Positions 1 to 5,516 of a DNA stretch of 5,516 nucleotides are shown here, in pieces. The stretch spans positions 1 to 5,516 of the forward strand of contig JAITWD010000205.1 of NCBI GenBank assembly GCA_031285465.1. The letters run 5' to 3'. Each line of letters begins with the position of its first letter. The first letter of the stretch is position 1. The position numbers and the translations under genes are program-made. This DNA comes from Lachnospiraceae bacterium (GTDB lineage Bacteria; Bacillota; Clostridia; Lachnospirales; Lachnospiraceae). Below the pieces are notes generated by a model. That model did not search any database. It saw only the letters and a list, made by a program, of their open reading frames with translations, and had not been told where the DNA came from.

Positions 1-670
1 CGGCATTATTGTCCACATCTACCCAGGTAGAAGTGTCATCCGACCAGATCAGCATCTTGAGGTCATCGGCAATCTGTGCATATGTGATCGCCGGATCACC
101 GTTAAATGAGGGATAGGTAAAACCGGCACCGCCGGTAACCCCGGCGATGATCTCCGGTCCCTGGGTTGCCGTCATCGCTGTAATATTGGTGGTACTTAGA
201 TTGGTAAAATTCATCGTGTATTCAAGAGCTACCTGCGGATTGGCACGGGAAACCAATTGCAGTTCGGTCGACTGGGTAAGGTCAAACCAGTAGCCGTTAA
301 AGCCACCGTCACTCCAGTTACCCCAGTTGACGTTGTAGACGAATTGGGTCAGGCTGTCGATATCGGTCCAGACCCCGTTAACCTTTACATTGATCTGCAG
401 GTCATCCACCACCTCATCCCAGGTATTGGCGCCATCATTAAAGATGGGAGCAACGAAGCCATAGCTTGCTTTGCCGACACCGGAGCCATTAAATACCGGG
501 CCGTCATTGGGTGAAAAGTATGCCATGGAGGTAATGGCTGCCGGTGCGGCGATGACCTGTCCTGATCCGGCGGCAGGGATGGTCAGCAGGCTGACAGCAA
601 AGACCAGTACTGCCATGAGTAAGCCGATCCCTCTGCGTGTTACTTTTGTTGCGTTTCTTATTCGGTTCAT
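1..670 (-). CDS. Secreted protein with tandem beta-rich repeats, N-terminal part; possibly a laminarinase-type beta-glucanase
   Basis: The frame starts at the ATG at 670-668 and stays open to the left edge, giving 223 complete codons; the C-terminus lies outside the window. Residues 1-13 are basic (MNRIRNATKVTRR), followed by a hydrophobic core at about 14-34 and Ala-rich cleavage candidates (PAAGS near 32-36, IAAPAA near 40-45). This is a typical Gram-positive export signal, so the protein is extracellular or wall-associated. The mature part holds two related repeats: residues 66-106 (GFVAPIFNDG..., DDLQINVKVNG, WTDID) and 179-220 (AGFTYPSFNGD, ADDLKMLIW, TWVDVD). A Gly/aromatic-rich stretch (NWGNWSDGGFNGYWF, 115-129) lies between them. 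From memory, similar repeat pairs precede GH16 domains in Paenibacillus beta-1,3-glucanases, which suits the neighbouring genes. No catalytic domain is visible here, so the glucanase assignment is inference. A structural or binding protein is the alternative. Confidence 0.8.
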   Translation of the reverse strand, partial: MNRIRNATKVTRRGIGLLMAVLVFAVSLLTIPAAGSGQVIAAPAAITSMAYFSPNDGPVFNGSGVGKASYGFVAPIFNDGANTWDEVVDDLQINVKVNGVWTDIDSLTQFVYNVNWGNWSDGGFNGYWFDLTQSTELQLVSRANPQVALEYTMNFTNLSTTNITAMTATQGPEIIAGVTGGAGFTYPSFNGDPAITYAQIADDLKMLIWSDDTSTWVDVDNNA

Positions 671-678
671 AAAGCGTT

Positions 679-685
679 CTCCTTT
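679..685 (-). promoter_or_regulatory. Ribosome binding site of the secreted-protein gene
   Basis: On the minus strand AAAGGAG lies 8 bases before the ATG at 670. It is a strong Shine-Dalgarno match and fixes the start upstream of the signal peptide. The next in-frame ATG (codon 19) would remove the basic n-region of the signal peptide. Confidence 0.85.
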
Positions 686-743
686 CATGAATGGAAACAA
701 TGGGTAGGTTGTCCGGCACATTTATTCCGCATTAACTACCATG

Positions 744-772
744 AGTATAGCGTAACAAGGCGGGAATAATAA
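744..772 (-). promoter_or_regulatory. Possible sigma-A-type promoter for the secreted-protein gene
   Basis: A TATACT hexamer (minus strand, 749-744) matches the -10 consensus at five of six bases and lies about 74 bases before the start codon. The hexamer 17 bases upstream is TTATTA (772-767), only a 3 of 6 match to TTGACA, and there is no extended -10. Some promoter is expected here, because a strong terminator at 962-923 separates this gene from the upstream operon. The exact site is a guess. Confidence 0.25.
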
Positions 773-807
773 GTGGTGTTTTTTTAGTTATAGTGTCATA
801 TTTTTAT

Positions 808-836
808 AGTCCGACTCTTTGTCTTGCGCTCGGACT
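808..836. repeat. Short inverted repeat in the leader/promoter region
   Basis: AGTCCGA (808-814) and TCGGACT (830-836) form a perfect 7-bp inverted repeat around a 15-base spacer, inside an otherwise AT-rich stretch. It lies upstream of the candidate -10 box. It could be a regulator-binding operator, or a hairpin if the transcript begins further upstream. On the plus strand it is followed by only four T (836-839), too few for a convincing terminator. Apart from this, the candidate promoter and the ribosome binding site, I see nothing in 671-922; no known riboswitch core was recognised. Confidence 0.4.
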
Positions 837-922
837 TTTAGTGCGTATTTACGTCATTCTATTGCTTTGTAATTGGATTTGTTCAGCATGCATTATGTGC
901 TTTTACAAAGATTGTTGATGGC

Positions 923-962
923 AAAAAACTGACCAGGCTTCGGTTTGAAGGACTGGTCAGTT
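923..962 (-). terminator. Intrinsic terminator of the phosphorylase-GH30 operon
   Basis: Read on the minus strand, AACTGACCAG (962-953) pairs perfectly with CTGGTCAGTT (936-927). The 16-base loop has an inner 4-bp stem (GAAG/CTTC, 950-947 with 941-938). The stem runs directly into T residues ending at 923, then GCC. This is a classic rho-independent terminator for transcription coming from the GH30 gene. On the plus strand the stem is followed by GGAAGG, not T, so it works in one direction only. It lies about 330 bases beyond the GH30 stop, so the long foldback at 969-1253 falls inside the expected transcript. Confidence 0.85.
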
Positions 963-968
963 GGAAGG

Positions 969-1253
969 TCTAAAGTGAAGGGGGTTGAGGTCCAGATGTG
1001 CAAAGGGGTATCGAACGGCGGCTCATGTGTTCGTAAGCTAAGTACCGCTAAGCAGCCCTGCGAAGCTGTGGATGCCGGTCGTGAGCGCCGGCAAGCGCCG
1101 TCCGTGGCGCATGCCGACTTGTGCGGACGTCCTGTCCGCACATCACTGGGGTGTTGGGCGGGCTGCAAGTGGTACTAAGCTTACTTCCAAAATCGCCGGC
1201 GTTCGAACCCCTTTGTACATCTTGACCGCTCAAGGTTTGGATGCCGCTTTGGA
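969..1253. repeat. Long imperfect foldback (inverted-repeat element or structured RNA), about 285 bases
   Basis: The two halves are near reverse complements. From the outside in: 969-975 pairs with 1247-1253; 985-992 (TTGAGGTC) with 1224-1233, leaving a 2-base bulge; 994-1009 with 1207-1222 (16 positions, one G-T wobble, the rest perfect); 1011-1022 with 1195-1206 apart from one mismatch. After a mismatched gap, 1033-1058 (GTAAGCTAAGTACC followed by CT and GCAGCCC) pairs with 1160-1184. The loop (about 1059-1159) is GC-rich and holds three small hairpins: GCCGG/CCGGC (1074-1092), GCGCC/GGCGC (1095-1110), and a perfect 9-bp stem (1120-1142). No open frame here looks protein-like. It lies between the GH30 stop and the operon terminator. 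Candidates are a MITE-like or foldback repeat, or a structured 3' RNA. No convincing target-site duplication flanks it, and I do not recognise a named family. Confidence 0.75.
1120..1142. repeat. Perfect 9-bp hairpin at the tip of the foldback
   Basis: TGTGCGGAC (1120-1128) and GTCCGCACA (1134-1142) are exact reverse complements around a 5-base loop (GTCCT). It is one of three GC-rich hairpins in the apical part of the larger foldback. No T-tract follows on either strand, so it is not a terminator. Confidence 0.8.
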
Positions 1254-1291
1254 GCAGGGATTGTTTAGGTAAATACTGATTAAGTGTTTCC

Positions 1292-2626
1292 TTAGCTATT
1301 GGGCAGCGCTATCGTCATGATAGTGTGTGGTTTTATTTGGAGGGGAAGACCCTTGGTTTCTTCACGAAGCGTCGCGGTGACTTCGTGGTCGGAGCGATTG
1401 CAGATGATCGCCACCCGGCTTCCGTCGGGGTTGATGAAGGCAATGTTTTCCACCTTATCGGTATAGGATGAGGTCATAATCCGCCGCGCGCCGCGTTTGA
1501 TGTATCGGCTGAAGTGGCCAATATAGTAGTAGCTGAGTCGTTTCTCCACACCACCTTGTCCGTCGCACATCATTGGCGCCGCACAGAAGTTGCCGACGTG
1601 ATTGGGGCCGCCCTTTTCGTCCAGCAGTAGATTCCAGTCCACGATGGCGCTGCAACCGGCGGCAAGGTTGCCCAATATGTCATGGGCGTACATTTCTGCC
1701 TTCTGTACCTCTCCGCTATCAGCGAAGCGTGAATATTCAACACAACCTTCGGTAAAAAAGACCTTCATTTCGGGATAGACCGCCCGTACAGCACTAATGG
1801 CGCCAAAGTGATCGCCGGTATACCAGTGCACCGCGACGCCGCTGACCTCTTCGCGGCAACCGTCCACGGCAAAGGTATCGCGGACCCGTTGGTAAGCCGC
1901 CTCCTTATTATGATCCCAGAGGAAGATTTCGATATCATCAAGACCGGCGCGTTTCAATGCCGGTGCGAGGAAGCGGACGACGAATTCTCCTTCCTCAACC
2001 GCCGAGTAGATGCAGGAGTCCCATGTCTGGGTTGCCTGGGGCTCGTTTTGTACGGTCAGGTAGCGGATCGCCACGCCACGCTGGCGGTATGCCTTAATGA
2101 ACCGGACGTAGTACTGCGCCCAGCTTTCCATGTATTCGGGCAGCAGATGGCCACCGTTGTTCATCTGATGATTATCCTTCATAAAGGCAGGGGGGGACCA
2201 GGGCGCACAGATAAATTCCACCGTATCGTCGGCGGCTTGTATCGCGGCACCGATCATGGGGAGGATTTCTTTTTCGTCCCGTTCGACACTAAAGGTGGCC
2301 AGTTCTTTATCGCCTTCATCAATGTAGGTATAGTTGCCCAGTCCGAAATCGCTGCTGTGGATCGGGATCCGGCCCAGGTTATAATTAAGGCCCTCCGGGG
2401 TATAGTAGCCGGCGATAACGGCGGCCTGCTCCCTGGCATTTAACCGGGCATAATTATGGGCGGCGGCTTCGGTGAAGGCGCCGCCAAAGCCTTCGATCTG
2501 CTGTTCTTTAATTTCCGGGAACAGGTTGATCACCTGCATACACTCGCCCGTTTCACTGACTTCGGCCGTAGCCTCTTCCCAAAATCTGCCCTTGGCGGCA
2601 TCGGTGGTTATAATGGTTGCTTTCAT
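1292..2626 (-). CDS. Cytosolic GH30 family beta-glycosidase (glucosylceramidase/beta-glucanase-like)
   Basis: This is a 444-residue retaining glycoside hydrolase of family GH30 (clan GH-A). Family motifs appear in order: IEGFGGAFTEAAA (44-56), APWSPPAFMK (141-150), TVQNEP (191-196) with probable acid/base Glu195, HWYTGDHF (267-274), FFTEG (290-294) with probable nucleophile Glu293, and DWNLLLDEKGGPNHVGN (330-346). Both catalytic Glu are present. A small C-terminal beta domain (about 380-444) closes the fold, and length is normal for the family. There is no signal peptide, so it should act on imported oligosaccharides. The start at 2626 is chosen because AAGAGGAG lies 10 bases upstream. ATGs at 2665 and 2653 would add 13 or 9 residues, overlap the preceding stop and lack a ribosome binding site. 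It begins 26 bases after the phosphorylase stop, so the two are co-transcribed. Subfamily is not decided: beta-glucosidase, beta-1,6-glucanase and beta-xylosidase activities all occur in GH30. With this neighbour, trimming of beta-1,6-linked glucose is a reasonable guess. Confidence 0.93.
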   Translation of the reverse strand: MKATIITTDAAKGRFWEEATAEVSETGECMQVINLFPEIKEQQIEGFGGAFTEAAAHNYARLNAREQAAVIAGYYTPEGLNYNLGRIPIHSSDFGLGNYTYIDEGDKELATFSVERDEKEILPMIGAAIQAADDTVEFICAPWSPPAFMKDNHQMNNGGHLLPEYMESWAQYYVRFIKAYRQRGVAIRYLTVQNEPQATQTWDSCIYSAVEEGEFVVRFLAPALKRAGLDDIEIFLWDHNKEAAYQRVRDTFAVDGCREEVSGVAVHWYTGDHFGAISAVRAVYPEMKVFFTEGCVEYSRFADSGEVQKAEMYAHDILGNLAAGCSAIVDWNLLLDEKGGPNHVGNFCAAPMMCDGQGGVEKRLSYYYIGHFSRYIKRGARRIMTSSYTDKVENIAFINPDGSRVAIICNRSDHEVTATLREETKGLPLQIKPHTIMTIALPNS

Positions 2627-2636
2627 TTGATTTAAT

Positions 2637-2644
2637 CTCCTCTT
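2637..2644 (-). promoter_or_regulatory. Ribosome binding site that decides the GH30 start
   Basis: On the minus strand AAGAGGAG ends 10 bases before the ATG at 2626. It lies in the short gap after the phosphorylase stop (2655-2653). It supports the internal ATG over the two upstream ATGs at 2665 and 2653; the latter forms a TAATG overlap with the stop codon. Confidence 0.75.
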
Positions 2645-2652
2645 TTCTTTCA

Positions 2653-5516
2653 TTACCGGATCCATACCTCTATCGCCTGTACCAACCGGTCGCGGACATC
2701 GCCGGCAAGATCATGCTCCAGGACACCCCTGGTAACCGTGACCGTTCGCTGGTCTGGGTAGCAGAGCTTTATTTCGGTGACGGTATATTCGCCCGGCAGG
2801 TAGTCCTTGTGGTCAGCAAAATGATAGGTTACCTTTATGCTCCCGAGTAGTGTCGCCGTAACCTTCCGCCCGGTACCGACCAGCACTTGTGGCAGGCAGG
2901 GTTTAAAGCGTAAGCTTAGCTGCTCATCGCTCACCCGGAAAAGCTCATCGCCGAACATCATGAGGGTCCACATTTCCAGGAACTCGACCGTTGAACCACT
3001 CAGGCGGGCGACAAAGCCTTTGCCGTGGAGTGCTTCATGTTGATTGGCGGAGCTGGCGATAAAGGAGGAATTTTCATAGATGCTGCGTCCATAGACCGCC
3101 GGGTCCAGGAAGGGGATCGCCACCTTAACAAAATCGGCGAGGTATTGATGGTATAGCCGTGCCTTTAACATCGCCAGCAGGTATTTATATTCCATATGTA
3201 GCCAGATCGATTCATTTTCCAGCCATCCGGGGGTAAAGGCGCGGGCGCGGCCTAGTTCGAAGGAAGCGGCGCGTAGCGGGGCGTTAACCTTATACATCCC
3301 CAGTTTCCGGTCATATAGTTCACTTTCCTTAACCGCCGCGACCAAGCGGCTCTTTGCGTCGGGCTCACCCGGCAGCTTCAGGAACCGGGTCACCCCCTCT
3401 AAAAAGTAGGGGAGGGAAACCACCTCAAAGTGGAGCGGCCGGATGCCGGTCGCCTCTTCTTCATATTCGGTCATTTCATAGGCAAAGTAGGTGGGGCAGA
3501 GGGCTCCGCCCAAGATACCGGCACGATTGATGCCGTACTCGACCACCTTAAGCAGTTTATCCAGCAGTTCAGCCAGCCGGTCGGTTGTCACCGTTTCCTT
3601 TGCATCGCTGATGCCGTCATACACCTCCAGCCAGTACTGTTCCTTATAGCGGTTGCGCCGCTCCCAGAATTCCAGCAGCTCGCCGCCGGCATCGATTGCC
3701 GTCTGACATTCATCGGTGATCGCTCCCATCGCGCGCAGTAATCCCGCCACCGCCAGGGTGAGTTCGACCTTACCGGGGCACGCGGCCAGCGCTTCGCGCG
3801 TAAACCGGATGGTGCGCGCCAATTCATAGGTCTCCGCCATTGACGAACCAAACAGGCCGGGCAGACCATTTAGGGCATCATACCAGCCCGGTTTACCGCC
3901 TTCCATCTCCACACCCATGCCGTACGCATCCAGCGCCGCATATTTGGTTGCGCACAGTAGTAATAGCTTTTCTAAGAGGCTCGCTTTGACGGTCGGCTTT
4001 TCTTTGCCTTTGACCGGTCGTGGTGGGGACAGAAAATGATGTTGGCGGATGCCCCTGTCGGTTTTTTCATAGCGTTTGCTTCGTGGCAGGATCATGACGG
4101 TCGGGCGAAAATAGGGGTATTCTTTGGTTAAGAGCAGTTCGGCTTTCCGCTCCGGATAGAGGAAAAGATAGGCCTCCACCAGATCAAGATTATAGGTCCA
4201 GTGGTCGGACCAGTAACCCTCACCAAAGTCGGCATTTTGATCCTCGGTGGCGAGTGCCATTATCTTAGCAAAGCAATCGCCGACCTCTTCTTTTGTCCGC
4301 TCTGCCAACCCTTCTTGCAGCTTTTGATAGAGTCGGCCGGGGGTAAATGCGCCGGTAAGCTTTTGCCCGGCAAGCTCCCTAAGCCGCTCCGCACATGCTG
4401 GTGTGATCGAACCCGACTGTAGCACGGCTACCCATTGGTCAGCGGTCAGGCGGTAGGTGACCGCCTCCACCTGGAGCGGATTATAACCGTCCAATTGGAT
4501 CAGACTATAAAATTTATAAATATTTTCCTTTCCCACCTGGGGGGAGAAAAAGTTATCCATCCGCCGGTTCTGGCACACATCACGGAAGTTGCCGTTACCT
4601 TGTGAAAAAAATTCCGGCAACATCCGAAAGTAGTTATAGTCCCGTTCCAAATCGCCGTGTTTACGCGAATAGATATAGAAAAGTTTGTTGCCCGGCAGGG
4701 TCACCGGCAAGCCACCCCGCAGACAGTTGTCCATATAGGTATAGCTACAGTATTCGTCAAATGCCGGATGGGCGGTGGTGGTGGCGATCACCTTGCACAG
4801 ATCATCGGTCAGGTGGGTGGCTTCGGCGGCCTTAGCGGCAAAATATGCCCTTCCGGCTCTGCCCACGACCAGATCATGGATCAGTCCTTGCTGCTCAACC
4901 TGCCCAAATAATTCGGTAAAGGTCAATGACTCACCGGGCGCCAGGGTCTTTTGGGTACCAAAAAAACAACATGGGTACATATTCTCGCTCATGGCCGGAC
5001 GGGCAGACAGACCGGCCAGACCGTGTTCTTTGAAGCGGACAGCGGTCTGCAATGATGTATCATAATCAAAAACCAATTGCGGATCGGCGATCCATGACAA
5101 CGGACGGTCGTCGTCACCGACAGCATAGCCAAAATTGCCGCCGAGCACTTCGGTGACGACCGCCGAATCACCAGTACTGGCGCGGACACGGTAATAGGGG
5201 ACGCCATCGGGGGTTTGCTCCACCTGCATCCAAGCCTTGATGGTCTGCCCCATATTTTTAAGCGACTCTATATCCACCCCATAGGGAACCAGTGCGGGCA
5301 TACCGTCTAAGACCTCCAGCTCGATCGGCGCGGTGGCGAGGTTGGTCATGGTTACCTGACGGACCAGACCGCCGAGATTTTCTCCGGGTAGGGTGAAGTA
5401 ATGGATCTGGGTCTTAAGTGCCGCCGGGAAGTTCTGTTCTTCGATGGTCAAACCATTGCGTTCGATGGTCATGCTATGGGGGAGGGCCGGATCGGTAAAT
5501 AACTCCCGGTACTCAC
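2653..5516 (-). CDS. Clan GH-Q glycoside phosphorylase (GH94/GH149/GH161-like), probable beta-glucan/oligoglucan phosphorylase, N-terminus missing
   Basis: The frame is open to the right edge: 14 codons precede the first in-window ATG (5472), which has no ribosome binding site, so the true start lies outside. At least 953 residues are present. Counting from that Met, the N-terminal part is a beta-sandwich (to about 230). A linker then leads into an alpha-helical barrel with GNFRDVCQNRRMDNFF (294-309), EGYWSDHWTYNLDLVEAYL (418-436), GWYDALNGLPGLFGSSMAET (529-548) and ENESIWLHMEYKYLLAM (752-768). A late ARLSGSTVEF segment (822-831) and a C-terminal beta domain follow. By analogy with the GH94 DWND motif, Asp532 in GWYDALNG is the likely general acid, and the Ser/Gly-rich segment near 825-828 resembles the phosphate site. 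Family enzymes split beta-glucosidic bonds with phosphate to give glucose 1-phosphate. The large size and the motifs favour GH149 or GH161 (beta-1,3-glucan/oligoglucan phosphorylases) over small GH94 enzymes, but this is from memory of the families. There is no sign of export from the part seen. It is translated just before the GH30 gene in one operon. Confidence 0.85.
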   Translation of the reverse strand, partial: EYRELFTDPALPHSMTIERNGLTIEEQNFPAALKTQIHYFTLPGENLGGLVRQVTMTNLATAPIELEVLDGMPALVPYGVDIESLKNMGQTIKAWMQVEQTPDGVPYYRVRASTGDSAVVTEVLGGNFGYAVGDDDRPLSWIADPQLVFDYDTSLQTAVRFKEHGLAGLSARPAMSENMYPCCFFGTQKTLAPGESLTFTELFGQVEQQGLIHDLVVGRAGRAYFAAKAAEATHLTDDLCKVIATTTAHPAFDEYCSYTYMDNCLRGGLPVTLPGNKLFYIYSRKHGDLERDYNYFRMLPEFFSQGNGNFRDVCQNRRMDNFFSPQVGKENIYKFYSLIQLDGYNPLQVEAVTYRLTADQWVAVLQSGSITPACAERLRELAGQKLTGAFTPGRLYQKLQEGLAERTKEEVGDCFAKIMALATEDQNADFGEGYWSDHWTYNLDLVEAYLFLYPERKAELLLTKEYPYFRPTVMILPRSKRYEKTDRGIRQHHFLSPPRPVKGKEKPTVKASLLEKLLLLCATKYAALDAYGMGVEMEGGKPGWYDALNGLPGLFGSSMAETYELARTIRFTREALAACPGKVELTLAVAGLLRAMGAITDECQTAIDAGGELLEFWERRNRYKEQYWLEVYDGISDAKETVTTDRLAELLDKLLKVVEYGINRAGILGGALCPTYFAYEMTEYEEEATGIRPLHFEVVSLPYFLEGVTRFLKLPGEPDAKSRLVAAVKESELYDRKLGMYKVNAPLRAASFELGRARAFTPGWLENESIWLHMEYKYLLAMLKARLYHQYLADFVKVAIPFLDPAVYGRSIYENSSFIASSANQHEALHGKGFVARLSGSTVEFLEMWTLMMFGDELFRVSDEQLSLRFKPCLPQVLVGTGRKVTATLLGSIKVTYHFADHKDYLPGEYTVTEIKLCYPDQRTVTVTRGVLEHDLAGDVRDRLVQAIEVWIR

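Noticed and set aside
504..719. Short minus-strand open frame overlapping the secreted-protein start.
   Set aside because: It is out of frame with the signal-peptide protein, and the AAAGGAG site serves the ATG at 670. The frame has no recognisable content.
808..839. Plus-strand intrinsic terminator at the AGTCCGA/TCGGACT repeat.
   Set aside because: The stem is only 7 bp with a 15-base loop and about four T after it, and no plus-strand gene reads into it.
671..922. Riboswitch in the leader of the secreted gene (c-di-GMP type considered).
   Set aside because: None of the conserved core sequences that I know for that class could be found, and only one short hairpin is present.
1194..1216. 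A tRNA T-arm-like sequence (GTTCGAAC near 1201-1208), suggesting a tRNA or an attachment site.
   Set aside because: The flanking bases do not form a proper 5-bp T-stem. No acceptor or anticodon arms are present, and the bases are explained better by pairing with 1002-1022 in the foldback.
893..1272. Several short overlapping open frames on both strands in the spacer.
   Set aside because: They fall within the foldback and the terminator, where palindromic GC-rich sequence opens frames on both strands. Composition is not protein-like and no start signals stand out.
1808..2443. A 211-codon open frame on the plus strand.
   Set aside because: It lies wholly antisense to the GH30 gene, whose motifs and catalytic residues are intact. 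It resembles no protein I know and has no convincing ribosome binding site.

Overview
The window carries the end of a two-gene operon and the beginning of a separate secreted-protein gene, all on the minus strand, with a highly structured non-coding stretch between them. The gene set fits the breakdown of beta-glucan, most likely beta-1,3-glucan of the laminarin or callose type. The clear AGGAG-type ribosome binding sites, the moderate GC content, and the resemblance of the secreted protein's repeats to those I associate with Paenibacillus laminarinases point to a Gram-positive bacterium (Bacillota). No rRNA, tRNA or marker gene supports this, so the taxonomic guess is weak.

Layout in transcription order (right to left). 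(1) 5516-2653: a large cytosolic protein of the GH94/GH149/GH161 type (clan GH-Q, inverting beta-glucan or beta-oligoglucan phosphorylases). It is cut by the right edge: the reading frame is open to the end of the window, and its first in-window ATG has no ribosome binding site. (2) 2626-1292: a complete GH30 glycosidase without signal peptide, starting 26 bases after the phosphorylase stop and clearly co-transcribed. (3) 1291-923: a non-coding region made of a roughly 285-base imperfect foldback (969-1253) with several small hairpins in its loop. It is followed by a strong intrinsic terminator for minus-strand transcription (962-923). (4) 922-671: an AT-rich leader or promoter region with a short inverted repeat (808-836) and a possible -10 box. 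(5) 670-1: the N-terminal 223 residues of a secreted protein with a signal peptide and two related beta-rich repeats, cut by the left edge.

Inferred joint role: the secreted protein, possibly an endo-beta-1,3-glucanase whose catalytic domain lies outside the window, would cut polymer outside the cell. Imported oligosaccharides would then be trimmed by the GH30 enzyme (for example at beta-1,6 branches or other beta-glucosides). The GH-Q enzyme would split them with phosphate, giving glucose 1-phosphate and saving ATP. Enzyme classes are well supported by motifs; substrate assignments are inference.

The most unusual item is the foldback between the GH30 stop codon and the terminator. It could be a non-autonomous mobile or repetitive element, or a structured RNA forming the 3' end of the operon transcript.
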